A stretch of DNA of 64,000 nt from Chlorocebus sabaeus (Eukaryota > Chordata > Mammalia > Primates > Cercopithecidae): contig NC_132926.1 in NCBI RefSeq assembly GCF_047675955.1, forward strand, positions 15,877,326 to 15,941,325. The letters are read 5' to 3'. The number at the start of each line of letters is the position of its first letter. Positions within the stretch are counted from its first letter, which is position 1. The translations under genes and the position numbers were made by a program. Positions 47,679 through 59,090 of this stretch are shown here, in pieces. A model generated the notes under the pieces. The model did not search any database and was not told the origin of the DNA. It saw nothing but the letters and a program-made list of their open reading frames with translations.

Positions 47679-48479
47679 TGATAAAGTGCAGGACACAATA
47701 CCCCAAAATGTGGCTCCTTGCCATATGAGAAAACAGCAGAAGCATGGAGGCCATTCTTGTGTTTCTTTCTTCTCCAAAGCAAGCCTTGAAACCTAAGAAG
47801 GTCATTCTCTAACCTTTCCCTCCTTTCTCCTCTGAGGATACTCAAGTATCCTACACTGTGTCCAGATGGAAAAAATATCACATGGGGATGCCAAGAAGAA
47901 TCTGAACAGACTGTGCTTAGCTTCCCCCAGTTTATTACCATTAGAGCTTACCCTTTTATGCTTCAATCATACTTCTGAATGACTGTCCATAGAAATATGC
48001 AGATTTCCCTGTTTCTTTGGACCTTCATTTCTGAATGCTCCTGTGTCGTATAAAACTTGTACTAAATAAATTTGTATGCTCTTTCACTTTTTCTTTTTTT
48101 TTTAGACGGAGTCTTTGTCAACAGGCTGGAGAGCAGTGGCACAATCTCGGCCCACTGCAACCTCCATCTCCCAGGTTCAAGTGATTCTCCTGCCTCAGCC
48201 TCCCAAAGTGCTGGGATCACAGGAGTGTGCCACGTGCCACCACATCCAGCTAATTTTTGTATTTTTAGTAGAGACGGGGTTTCACCATGTTGGCCAGGAT
48301 AGTCTCGATCTCTTGACCTCGTGATGGCCCCGACTCAGCCTCCCAAAGTGCTGCGATTACAGGTGTGAGCCACCACACCCGACCACTTTTTCACTTGTTA
48401 ATCTGTCTTTTCCTTACAGGAGTTTCAGCCATGAATACTGTGATAATTTAGAAAAAGATGTTACTATATCCCCCCCGTA
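47679..48479 (+). mobile_element. solitary LTR inserted in L1
   Basis: Non-L1 sequence begins with TG at 47679, right after L1 'gaacctac', and ends at 48479, where L1 resumes with 'ttacattgacac'. The flanks ctac (47675-47678) and ttac (48480-48483) are a likely 4-bp target duplication. A poly(A) signal 'aataaa' lies at about 48065. It is split by an Alu; without that it is about 0.5 kb, a normal LTR length. No internal retroviral genes. Family not identified. Confidence 0.65.
48094..48383 (-). repeat. Alu (antisense) inside the LTR, internally deleted
   Basis: Reverse Alu with flank cactttttc at 48085-48093 and 48384-48392. The 'aagtagctggga' segment of the left part is replaced by a jump to 'cccaaagtgctgggatcaca', so a small internal rearrangement has occurred. 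Confidence 0.85.
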
Positions 48480-48680
48480 TTACATTGACACCTCATTATC
48501 ATGCAAAGTTCATAGTTTACACTAAGGTTCAGTCTTGGGGTTTTATATGCTTTGGGCTTTGACAAATGTATCTGCCACATATCCACCATCGTAGTAGCAC
48601 ACAGAATAGTTTCATTGCACTAGAAATCCTCTGTGCTACACTTATTCTTCTCGCTTTCCTTGAAAATCCCTGGAAACCAC

Positions 48681-48958
48681 TTTTTTTTTTTTTTTTTTTT
48701 TTTTTTGAGACAGAGTTTTGCTCTTGTCACCCAGGCTGGAGTGCAGTGGCATGATCTCAGCTCACTGCAACCTCTGCCTCCTGGCTTCAAGCAATTCTCC
48801 TGCCTTAGCTCCCGAGTAGGTAGGATTACAGGTGCCCACCACAACTCCCAGCTAATTTTTGTATTTTTAGTAGAGACAAAGTTACGCCATGTTGGTCAGG
48901 CTGGTCTCGAACTCCTGACCTCAGGTGATCTGCCCGCCTCGGCCTACCAAAGAGCTGG
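48681..48958 (-). repeat. Alu (antisense), 5'-truncated
   Basis: A T tract of about 26 starts a reverse Alu that stops at 'ctaccaaagagctgg', lacking the terminal 'gggattacaggcgtgagcc' part. About 35 bp of the Alu 5' end is missing. The L1 resumes straight after. Confidence 0.9.
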
Positions 48959-49085
48959 TCTTTTTTCTGTCTGCATAGTGTTACCCTTTCTAGAACATAA
49001 TGTAGTTGGAATGGTGTACTATGTAACCTTTTGAGATGGCTTCTTCCATCTAGCAATATCCATTTAACTTTGACCATGTATGTTT

Positions 49086-50141
49086 TTAAGTTGACATCTA
49101 AAATTTTTTGATAACTTTCAGTTGTTTCAAAGCATACAACTTGTATGATATTATGATACTGACATTTACAATTAGACGGTTATATTTATTAAAATATAAT
49201 TTTTTTCAATGGGTAAAAGCATGACTCTCATATTGCTGTAAAAATAAGCACGTTATGTTTTATTTTCCTTTTTAATGAGGAAACTGGGAAGATGTTATAA
49301 CCAGTTTAAAAGAGAATCTAAAGAACAGATATATTTGTAAATCAGGAACGTGGAAGTGAATATGCAAATAGAGACCAAACTCTTGTTCTACACAGGAAGG
49401 AAGACTACGCCTCCACTGAACAGGGTTCATTAGCGTGTCTACAGAGAAAAATTGTTTTACATTGCTTCTAGTTATCTACAACCTAAAGAATTGTAAAATA
49501 GACAATTCTTAGTTTTTGCTATACAACATTTTGTAAATGCAACCAAAAGAATATAAAGCCAACAGCAATTTGATGCACACCTTCATATATAGAGAGACAC
49601 ATACTTAAATATTCAAAAGGTTATTTCCATTTGAAAGTTGTCTTTTTATATAATTTCAGTTTATGATACTTTACTTCATACCCCTCCACAAAATATAAAC
49701 CTATTCAAACTAAATTTTTTTTCTAGGGTCATAGGCTTTAAGAGTTAACAATTTTGAGGGAGATTAGTTAACATTATAATAATCATTACTATATAATTGA
49801 CAAAACATATATATATACACACACACACACATGAATTTTGAAAAAAATAGTTTTTATGTACAAAAAGTAAAATTGTATTGACAGTCCATCTCTCAGTAAG
49901 ATAGACTGTGGGGGTGAGGTATCTTATTAGTTCTCAACATCAATTGCACATGTATTTTGGAAGATTTTCTTTTTGTCACATCAGAAGGATCTTTTCCCCT
50001 TTGGAACAATGCAATTAGAAAATGTAGGATGTCGGATGGATCAGATATGTGAATTTCTTTTGAAAATTTAGGATAAAGCAACTATAACAGAGGAGGATCA
50101 CAAGAGGAATCATAGATGGATCAATTTTAAAAAGAGATCCA
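49086..50141. other. unique AT-rich sequence
   Basis: No named repeat, apart from a (TA)n(CA)n patch at about 49807-49831. No gene recognised. Confidence 0.4.
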
Positions 50142-50450
50142 GGCCGGGCACTGTGGCTCACGCCTGTATTCCCAGCACTTTGGGAGGCTGAGGCGGAAGG
50201 ATCACAAGGTCAGGTGATGGAGACCATCCTGGCTAACACAGTGAAACCCCGTCTCTACTAAAAACAAAAAATTAGCCAGGCCTGGTGGCGGGCGCCTGTA
50301 GTCCCAGCTACTCGGGAGGCTGAGGCAGGAGAATGGCGAAAACCCGGGAGGTAGAGCCTGCAGTGAGCCGAGATCGCGCCACTGCACTCCAGCCTGGGCA
50401 ACAGAGCGAGACTCCGTCTCAAAAAAAACAATAAACAAACAAACAAAAAA
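50142..50450 (+). repeat. AluY-type element
   Basis: AluY-like 'gagaccatcctggctaacac' and 'gagaatggcga' features, with a tail of A and AAAC units. TSD is not certain (atcca before the element, attcca after). Confidence 0.9.
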
Positions 50451-50659
50451 ATGTATTCCATGTCCAAGGGGTCACACAACTAGTAAAGTAGGATTCAACA
50501 TACATCCAGCTTCAAACTTTGCCCATCTAATTGTTGCACTGTGCTGTTACGGTTCCTTGATTTCAAGTTGAGACTTTATTCTTCCACATTTTCGAGGCTC
50601 TAATACTCTGTATATCACATTTGATAGTTCTTTATCTTAAGTTTGAATGAATTCATTTT

Positions 50660-50760
50660 ATACTGTGTTTTTCAAATTCCTCATCTCTAAAATACTTGAT
50701 TTGGACAAGTTGATTCTGAGGTTCCCTTCCAGGACTAAAGCTCTATGGTTCTATATTCTT
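50660..50760 (+). repeat. MIR-related SINE fragment
   Basis: 'caaattcctcatctctaaaa', 'tgaggttcccttccaggact' and 'aaagctctatggttctat' correspond to the 3' part of a MIR3/THER-like SINE. Confidence 0.5.
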
Positions 50761-53115
50761 TAGTCAGTCACTTATTAGAAGCATTTCAGATTAAACAATT
50801 ATTACAATAACAAAACCAATCTGCAAGTCATTTCCTTTCGAGCTGACAAAAGCAGATTCTCCGAGCTAAATCCAGTTGTTATTTTATTCTGCCTCTTGCT
50901 TCTTGCCACTCCTTTCTCCTCTCAACTTTGTTAAAAGCTGCTTCCTTAAATTTTGTTTTTGTTACTGTTCCTGCCTCTTTACTGGTCACTGATTTGTAGA
51001 GTCAAGGAGACCTGCCAACCAATTATTTTGAAAGTTGGCTCTAATCGTTGTTTGCCTTTTCAGCAAAAGAAGGTTCATACTATTAGGGAAAGTATTGGCT
51101 CCTCACAGGAGTTATTTCCTTACGAAATTTGGTTTTAAAAGAGAGAAAAACAACTCCAAAATATTTCTCTCAGTCTTCTGCTGTGATACCTGAAATATTT
51201 GATATTAGCGTTCTCCTTTTACACGAAGGCACTGAGGTTTTGGTAAGATCCTTCTAAAATGCACACGTGGTAAACGCATGAAGGGCGAGGGAACAGGATG
51301 AGGAGGTAAAGGAGAGTAAACCATAATCACTTATTAAGTTATTAAAATGATTTTACTTAAATAACCACTTCCCACAATCATGGAGACCCTGAGGGAATAG
51401 GGCACCAAACCAGATAGATTTTGAATGTTAAGATTGAGGAGTGCCGGATGAAGTGAGGGGTAGAATAACGCTTGGGAGTCAGGGAACAGCCTGAGGGCAT
51501 TCTGGTGAAATGACAAATGGAACTGGGAACTTTGCCTACTTAACAATTTTGCCCAAGGCCAGCCTATCTATGGAGGTCATCTTCTTCAACCCCAGACCTG
51601 CAGACTTGATTACATCGAAACCGCATAGGACAGTTGGGTTCCTATTCAATACAAAAATATCTACAGTGAAGGAGATCCAATAACCTTGGCCCAGAGAAAA
51701 TTTATCACAAACTGTTTACTCCACATTTTTGAAAGCATAAATACCCACAGCTAGGCAATAATGACAACTCTTTTTAAAGGATGCTACTGCCACTCTCTGA
51801 GATGACCCAGGTGCTGTACAAGCAATAAAAACACAATACACTTGCTCCCTTGCAAATTAAGCTGTGAAGATCTGCCTCAAACCTTCCGAAGAGATTTTTC
51901 AATGAAAGAGGAAGTGTCTGCATATTCAGCCCTGTGGTACACTAACAGCACCAAGATTTCTAATTAAAAAAACCTGTTCTTACTAAAAATAACCCTCAGG
52001 CACACGCATCTGCAGCAGAAACCCCCACTGATAACTGAATTTTGGCTCTTTTAGATGGGTAAGACCTTAGTAGAGGCATTGGGTAACAGATAAGAGTTTG
52101 GAGAAACATTGCACAGGAGAGGTACATAAGTCTAAGCCTCTCTAATTTTCTAACGGTGGCTATGTCAGAATACCTAAGTACTTAGTCAAAAACAGCGCAT
52201 TAGAAACTGAAATGGGGAATGATTACGATTTATTATACCCAACATCTCATCTTGCTAGGGTGCATAAACTATTCCTAAAAAGCAGAAAACAGTACAAAAA
52301 TGTATCATCAAGAAATGTGTTCTTTTGCCTTTAACAACGCTTGCTGTCTGGGGCTCACCTAACAGCAGTCTTGTTTATTAGAAGCTGCTTTATTCCCGCA
52401 TGAGGGGCAATAACGTTAACATGGGTGGCAAGATACTAAACTTAAAATATGCACCAGCATGCAGAATTAAAGCAGAGATGCAAGTCCTCATTGCTCTATT
52501 CACCTATGGAGGAAAATATTAGCACACTACTTTAATTGGATTTTTCTATGATCAATTTTTGAAAGTAAATCATGCAACTCTAAAATATCACCATAGGAAG
52601 TCAACATATATGCATGCAGCATTAGAAATCCTTTCATGCTCTTTTATGGTTAAAGAGGGGGATGTAGATTACTTGATTTTCATTTGTCAGATTTTTCTTC
52701 TTTTTAAGACAGACATGCAAGTCAATCATTGTAAGGTGATTCCTTTTTAAACCTAATCCCACATTCATACAGCAAGCCTTAATGAGTCCACTAGGAGTAA
52801 ACAAATTAGTCTCCAGGATGTATTGTGCATTAATTAATCAAACTAATAGTATTGTATAATGTGCAATAGATGAAAATTAGGTCCAAGTACAATACTCACA
52901 TACAAGAAGTGAACTGGAGAAAAATATGGAGTAATAAAAAAAAATCAGTTTCTACAAATACAATTCAAATAGCTCTGCTTTCCCTCCCTACATTTCAGGC
53001 CCTTCAAAGGCAAACAGAGCATTAAAAGGTGGCCTTTACACCTGAGATATCTATGTGATATAAAAGCTGTGAGGAGGAAAAAAAGCAGCTTTGAGTAATA
53101 ATACCTCCAGGTCTA
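50761..53115. other. long repeat-poor unique block
   Basis: About 2.35 kb with no recognised interspersed repeat. The part at 51800-52060 has complex, balanced sequence. Frames of 61-70 residues at 50953, 51334 (minus) and 52559 show no domain. Confidence 0.45.
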
Positions 53116-53430
53116 CAGGAAGGGTCAGCAAACTATGCTCTGGTACCAGATTTGTATGACTCAGGAGCAAATAAGTGTTTCTACATTTCAAATGGTTGAG
53201 AAACATCAAAAGAAGAATAACATTTCTTGACACATAAAAATTACAGGAAATTCCAATTTCAATGTCTACAAACAAAGTTTTATTGGGGCATACTTACATA
53301 TGTTCCTTATATATTGTCATAGTTGCTCTTACGGTACAATAACTGGTTAAGTAGTTGTGACAGAGAACTTCTGGCCTTCAAACTCAAATATATTGACTCT
53401 CTGTCTCTTTACAGGAAAAGTTCTAGTCCA
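53116..53430 (+). mobile_element. hAT-Charlie nonautonomous DNA transposon
   Basis: Left end 'caggaagggtcagcaaact' with right end 'caggaaaagttctagtcc' form the diverged terminal repeats. Internal blocks 'caaatggttgagaaacatca', 'caaacaaagttttattgggg' and 'aagtagttgtgacagagaac' are in order. Near full-length. Exact family name is not certain. Confidence 0.75.
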
Positions 53431-53549
53431 GAGAAAACAAAAATCCTCGGCAGTGATCGCACTGGTATATACATAGTATAAGGATGCATTTTAAACATGG
53501 GAGGAGAAGGCAGATCCCATCTCATATAATGCACTGGAAAGAATAAAAC

Positions 53550-53697
53550 TGGGTGTGGTGGCGGGCACCTGTGATTCCAGCTACTTGGGAGGCTGAGGCT
53601 GGACAATCGCTTGAACCAGGGAGGCAGAGGTTGCAGTGAGCCAAGACTGCACCACTGCACTCCACCCTGGGCAACAAGAGTGAAACTCCATCTCAAA

Positions 53698-53729
<32 letters not shown>

Positions 53730-53743
53730 AGAAAAAAGAAAGA
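53550..53743 (+). repeat. 5'-truncated Alu (right arm only)
   Basis: Starts in the right arm at 'tgggtgtggtggcgggc' and runs to an A-rich (AAAAG)n tail. A 17-bp TSD (act[g/a]gaaagaataaaac) at 53533-53549 and 53744-53760, with one mismatch, shows it inserted in truncated form. Confidence 0.95.
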
Positions 53744-53760
53744 ACTAGAAAGAATAAAAC

Positions 53761-54039
53761 ATCACTTTTTGCTCAGTCACTGCCAAATTCCTCAGTCTAA
53801 CTCTGAGAAAAAAATCAGACAAACCCAAATGGAGGGAAAATATACAAATGTGCCCTCCCGTACTTTAAAGAAAAGCCTAGCTCATGAAAGACAAAGGCAA
53901 TCTGATCAACCAGTCCAGACTAAAGGCCACCAGAGAGATAGGACAACCAAATTCAGCTTGTGGCCTTGGATTGGAATGCAGACCTTCAAAGAATTTTTTG
54001 GCCACAAAGGATATTATAACAACAGTTAAGTAAAATTTA
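53761..54039. other. unique sequence
   Basis: Short unique region. The 86-residue plus frame at 53769-54029 is basic and polar, with no domain, and is likely chance. Confidence 0.4.
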
Positions 54040-54440
54040 AATAAGTTTTAGAGATTATATAGTATTGTCTCAAAGATCTTGTTTTGATCATTGTAGCAGG
54101 GTTATGTAGGAGGATATCATTGCTCTTAGGAAACACACACAGAAGAATTTGGCACTTCATAGATACTGTGTTTTTTACAAACTGAAGATAAAAGGGCTGT
54201 AAGTGTATCATTAGCCTCAACTGCTTTAGGGAAAAAATATGTGTGTGTATGTGTATGCAGTATATATGTATGTAGACATATATACTATGTGTATATATAG
54301 AGAGAAGGTGAATATACAAATTTGGCAAAATGATAATGGAAAAATCTGGGTAGAGGATGTAATGGAATTGTTCATACATTTCTTACAACTTTTCTATAAG
54401 TCTGAATTTATGTAAATGTAGAAAGTTTTGAAAAATGGGA
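54040..54440 (+). repeat. L1ME-type 3' end with small insert
   Basis: 'ttgttttgatcattgtagca', 'tgctcttaggaaacacacac', the TG/TA-rich patch at 54239-54305, 'gcaaaatgataatgg' and a terminal 'aacttttctataagtctgaa' match the same L1ME end as at 45840-46175. It carries foreign DNA at 54152-54188. Confidence 0.6.
54152..54188 (+). mobile_element. Tigger-like 37-bp fragment inside L1ME
   Basis: The block starting 'gcacttcatagatactgt' and continuing through 'gttttttacaaactgaag' matches the subterminal Tigger1 region seen at 55984-56020, in the same orientation. The flanks on both sides read as L1ME, so it looks like an inserted fragment without terminal repeats. Confidence 0.55.
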
Positions 54441-55025
54441 GAAGAGCACTTCTAATTGCTCCTCCATCCTCATGAACGTGAACCCCATGGGGCCATTTCT
54501 CCATCTCCTTTTTATTAGTAATACTTCGGGTCTGAGTTCTAAATTGGTAGGGTGACTTTGTACTATATCAACGTAACCAATCTGGAATTGCCTTTCCCAG
54601 ATCTCCCCTCCTGCAGGGTTCAGAGTCAGTGCTGGACACAAGGAATTCATACAAGATGTTGGAAATTAGAAGGGAAGTAGCAGTTGTTGTATTCGCCCTG
54701 AAAATCAGTGCCGAGTGCAGGCACTGTGGGAGCTCACATTCTCTTACTGACCTGGTAGCTCACCTTGTTGGTGTGAGACATCAACCAGACCCACAGGGGC
54801 TCCAGCTCCCACCAGACCTCCTCCTGCAGCTTCTCCTAGTCCTGGGCCAATGTGTGTACAGCCTCACAGTGAAGACTAGAGAAAAAGCTACTCCTGCTGG
54901 TCGCCATGGCAGCAGTTGCTGGCCATGAGAGGTAGATATGGACTCATTTGTCCTTGCTCTCATCCACATCCCACTCTCCTTTACTGTCTCCACCTGCTCA
55001 CAAGAGTTGTACAAGGTCTAATCTG
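54441..55025. other. unrecognised, moderately GC-rich segment
   Basis: Complex sequence, richer in GC at 54700-54930. It may be an old LTR-type repeat, but no family is recognised. The 99-residue plus and 77-residue minus frames have no domain. Confidence 0.4.
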
Positions 55026-55327
55026 TTTTATTTTATTTTTTGAGATGCAGCTTTGCTCTCGTTGCCCAGGCTGGAGTGTAATGGAGTGATCTCGGCTCAC
55101 TGCAACCTCTACCTCCCAGGTTGAAGAGATTCTCCTGCCTCAGCCTCCTGAGTAACTAGGATTACAGGTGCCTGCCACCAGGCCCAGCTAATTTTTTTTG
55201 TATTTTTAGTAGAGACGGGGTTTTACCATGTTGACCAGGCTGGTCTCGAACTCCTGACCTCAGATGATCCACTTGCCTCGGCCTCCCAAAGTGCTGGGAT
55301 TACAGGCGTGAGCCACCACACCAGGCC
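55026..55327 (-). repeat. AluS-type element (antisense)
   Basis: T-rich tract with an A interruption, complete reverse Alu ending 'caccaggcc'. An imperfect TSD is possible (taatctgttt before, catctctgttt after). First half of an inverted Alu pair. Confidence 0.9.
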
Positions 55328-55358
55328 TCATCTCTGTTTCAAAAGAAACCTTATTCCA

Positions 55359-55706
55359 GGGCTGTGCGTGGTGGTTTGGGCCTGTAATCCCAGCACTTTG
55401 GGAGGTTGAGGTGGGCAGATCACTTGAGACCAGGAATTGAAGACCAGTCTGGCAAACATGATGAAAGTCTGTCTCTACTAAAAACAAAACAAAACAAAAC
55501 AAAACACAAAAACAAACAAACAAAAAAAACAAAAAGTTAGCCAGGCATGATAGCATTCACCTCTAATCCCAGCTATTCAGGAGGCTGAGGCATGAGAGTT
55601 GCTTGAACCTGGGAGGTAGTGTTTTCAGTGCGCCGAGATCGCGCCATTGTACTCTAGCTTGTGCAACAGAGCAAGACCGTCTCTCGAAAAAAAACCAAAA
55701 CAGAAC
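55359..55706 (+). repeat. AluS-type element with expanded middle repeat
   Basis: TSD ccttattcca at 55349-55358 and 55707-55716. The linker after 'tctctactaaaaac' is expanded into an (AAAAC)n/(AAAC)n tract at about 55480-55535. Inverted relative to the Alu 31 bp upstream. Confidence 0.9.
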
Positions 55707-55948
55707 CCTTATTCCATATCACCTTAGTGGCACTGTTTCTTTCGTCAAACGTTGGCTCATACCCTCAGTTTCTTAAAATACAGCAAAAGTCACGTAAGCA
55801 ATCTCGTCATCTGTCCATCTCAACTCAAACCTCGCATCATTACTTTATCCCTTCAAAGCATCTTATTACCTAGAACTCCCAGGAGATTATACTGAGAACT
55901 GCATAATAAATAAAAATGAATAAAATCACCATTTGTTGTGTGCTTATA

Positions 55949-58306
55949 CAGGCATACCTCATTTTACTGCACTTCACTTTATAGCACTTCATAGATACTG
56001 TTGTTTTTTACACTGAATATTTGTGGCAACCCTGCATCGAGCAAATCTATAGTTTCCATTTTTTCCAACAGCATGTGCTCACTTGGGTCTCTGCTACATT
56101 TTTGTAATTTTTGCATCCTTCAAGCTTTTTCATTATTATCATATCTGTTATGGTGATCTGTGGTCAGCGATCTTTGTGGTTGCCATTGTAATCGTTTTGT
56201 GGATACCATGAACTGGACTCAGATAAGACAGTGAACTTAATTGATGAATGTTGTGTGTGTTCTGACTGATTCGTTGACTGGCCATTCACCCCTCTCTCTT
56301 CTTCTCAGCCCTCACTATTTTCTGAGACATAATACTATTGAAATTAGGGCAATTAATAACCCTACAATGACTTCTAAGTGTCCAAGTGAAAGAAAGATTC
56401 TCACATCTCTTCAAATAAAAAAACTATAAATGATTAAGCTTAGTGAGGAAGGCATGTTGAAAACTATGACAGGTTGAACATCAGGACAGGCCCCATGAGC
56501 CAAACAGTTAGGGAAAAGTTCTTGAAGGACATCAAAAGTACCACTCCAGTGAACACATGAATGATGAAAAAGCAAAACAGCTTTATTCCTGATGAGGAAT
56601 TTGAGTGGTCTGGATAGAACAAACCAGACACAACATTTCCTTAAGCCAAAGCCTACCCCAAAGCCAGGCCCTAACACTCTTCAATTCTATGAAGCCTGAT
56701 AAGGAAGCTGCAGAAGAAAAGTTTGAAGCTAGCAGAGGCTGATTCATAAGGTTTAAGGAAAGAAGCTGTCTCCATAACAAAAAAGTACAAGGTGAAGGAG
56801 CAAGAACTGATGTAGAAGCTGCACAAGTTATCCAGAAGATCTAGCTAAGATAACTGGTGAAGGTGGCTACATGAAACAACAGATTTTCCATGTAGATTAA
56901 ATAGCTTTATATTGGAAGGAGATGCCATCTAGGACTTTCACAGCTAGAAAGGAGAGTCAATGACTGGCTCCAAAGCTTCAAAGGACGGGCTCTTTTGTTA
57001 GAGGGTAATGTGGCTGGTGACTTGAAGTTGAAGCCAATGTTTGTGCAATGTCCAGAAAGTCCTAAGACCGTTAAGAGTTATATAATCACTCTGCTTGTGC
57101 TTTATTAATGGAACAATAAAGTCTGGATGGCAGCACATCCATTTATAAAATAGTTTACTGAATATTTTAAACCTGCTATTGAGACCCACTGCTTAGAAAA
57201 AAAGATGACTTTCAAAATACTGCTGCTCATTGACAAGGCAACTAGTCACCCAAGAGCTCTGATGGAGATACAGAAGGAGATTAATGTTGTTTTCATGCCT
57301 GCTAACGCAAAATCCATTCTACAGCCCATGGTTCAAGGACTGATGTTGACTTGCAATTCTTATTATTTGAGAAATACATTTTTTAAGGCTAAAGCTATCG
57401 TAACTAGTGATTCTTTTGATCACTCTGATTCTGGGAAAATAAAATTGAAAACCTTCTGGAAAGGATTTACCATTATAGATCCCTTTAATAACATTCATGA
57501 TTCATGGGAGGAAGTCAAAATATCAACATTAAGAGGTTGGAAGAAGTTGATTCTGACCTTTATGGATGACTTTGAGGGTTCAAGACTTCAGTCGAAGAAG
57601 TAACAGCAGATGTGGTGGAAATAGCAAGAGAACTAGAATTAGAAGGAAAGCCTAAAGATGTGACTGAATTCCTGTCATCTCATGATACGATATGAACAAA
57701 TGAGGAATTGCTTCTTATAAATGAGCAAATAAAGTGGTTTTTTGGGATGGAATCTACTGCTGGAAAACATGCTCTGAACGTTGCTGAAATGACAACAAGA
57801 GATTTCAAATATTACATAACTTAGTTGATAAAACAGCAGTGGGATTACAGGGGATTGAGTCCAATTTTGAAAGAAGTTCTATTGTTGGTAAGAAGCTATC
57901 AAACAGCATGGCATGCTACAGAGAAATCTTTCTTGAAAGGAAGAGTCAATTAATGTGGCAAACTTCATTATTGTCTTATTTTAGGAAATTGCCACAGACA
58001 CGTCAACCTTCAGCAACTACCACCCCAATCGGTCAGTAGCTATCAACTTCAAGGTAAGACCAGCAAAAGGCTTACAAATCACTGAAGGCTCAGATGATCA
58101 TGGAGAATTTTTTGGAATACTTTAATTAAAGTATGTGCATTATTTTTCAGATATAATGCCACTGCACACTCAATAGACCATAATTTGATATAAACATAAA
58201 TTTTATATGCATTGGAAAACAACAAATAAATTCATGACTTTCACATGATACTCTCTTTGTCATGATAGTCCAGAACTAAATCTACAATATATTTGAGGAA
58301 TGCCTG
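55949..58306 (+). mobile_element. near full-length Tigger1-like DNA transposon
   Basis: Starts 'caggcatacctcattttact' and ends 'tttgaggaatgcctg', diverged inverted terminal repeats. It is flanked by TA at 55947-55948 and 58307-58308, the TA target duplication of Tc1/mariner-pogo elements. At 2358 bp it is close to the roughly 2.4 kb of Tigger1. Inside lies a dead transposase gene. An ancient fossil element, not mobile. Confidence 0.9.
56367..58100 (+). pseudogene. Tigger/pogo transposase pseudogene
   Basis: The transposase cuts and pastes the element at TA sites using a DDE/D-type catalytic triad. The likely start codon is at 56367 (MTSKCPSER). The frame breaks within about 20 codons (stop near 56427) and many more times. 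The first catalytic Asp region survives as HVD at 56889-56897, but the next codon is a stop (TAA, 56898-56900). The second region reads LLLID (Asp at 57232-57234). The third expected Asp codon is GTT (Val) in the QPMVQG stretch, at 57331-57333. The longest remaining frame is 57205-57603, 132 residues; the C-terminal part is in 57839-58039. It encodes no working enzyme. Confidence 0.85.
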
Positions 58307-58354
58307 TATGTGAAAAAAATGTTGTGGCATATATTATCCCTAGAAGCCCCTAAT

Positions 58355-58526
58355 ACCCCCACATGCTAGTTATCATCCCTATTTCTATAGATGAGAAACT
58401 GAGGGTCAGAGAGGTGAAGTCAATTGTCCATCTCACAGATAAGTAATGATGAAGTTAGAACTCAAATGCAGTTCTGTTAAAATCTCAAGTTCCTATATTT
58501 TAATTGCACCAAGCTGTCATCTTAGG
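58355..58526 (-). repeat. MIR SINE (antisense)
   Basis: 'gagaaactgagggtcagaga', 'tgtccatctcacagataagt' and 'gttagaactcaaatgcagtt' are a reversed MIR in order. Confidence 0.75.
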
Positions 58527-58929
58527 AAAAAGAAGTAGCCCTCACGTTCTCCAGAGGATATCTGCTTTGTGACTGCTCAGAAATTAATTTAATCTCAATA
58601 TTTCATTCTTGCTTATTTATGTATGGAGTTATATATTTGAAGAGATACAGCAAGTGGATATGTATTTTCACTTTAAGGCAGTCCTTGTGTTCTAGAAAAC
58701 AAAATACCAGTAATTCTTGATTTATACAGTAAGAAATATCACAAAACCCTCTACAAAAGAACTATTTAGTTGGTCTCAACATATAGATGGTTTTACTTAA
58801 TATTTACTGAAGAGCTTGCTTAGCCAAGAAATGTTTATATGCTGAGTATTAATATTAATATTCTGCTGATCCACAGAATATTTTACTATTCTACAAACAT
58901 TTTACTGAATTCAATACTTTTTTTGATGT

Positions 58930-59090
58930 ATTTCTACATCTATGATCTCATTTAAGTTTTATAGCAATGAGTCTGGAAAATATATAGAATTTGTATTATT
59001 AGTGTTTCTTTTACAGATGCACAGATTAAATCCTAAAAGATTACATAAATTATCTCAAGTGGAATCTGTTCTTTTAAATCTACCTAGTTT
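58930..59090 (-). repeat. possible MIR SINE (antisense)
   Basis: 'tctatgatctcatttaagtt', 'tttacagatgcacagattaa' and 'taaattatctcaagtggaat' suggest a reversed MIR, more diverged than the one upstream. Confidence 0.5.

Larger units (their letters stand above)
47518..49085 (-). repeat. L1M LINE (antisense) carrying an LTR and an Alu insertion
   Basis: Reverse L1 landmarks are continuous when the insertions are removed: 'agtttcaggttcacagcaaa', 'gttcatttgttataatcgat' (to 47678), then 'cattgacacctcattatca' (from 48483), 'tcctctgtgctacacttatt' and, after the Alu, 'gaacataatgtagttggaat'. The host L1 is the oldest layer of the nest. Confidence 0.75.

Noticed and set aside
48633..49034. 133-residue plus-strand ORF
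   Set aside because: Begins in L1, passes through a poly(T)/Alu body and ends in L1; an insertion artefact.
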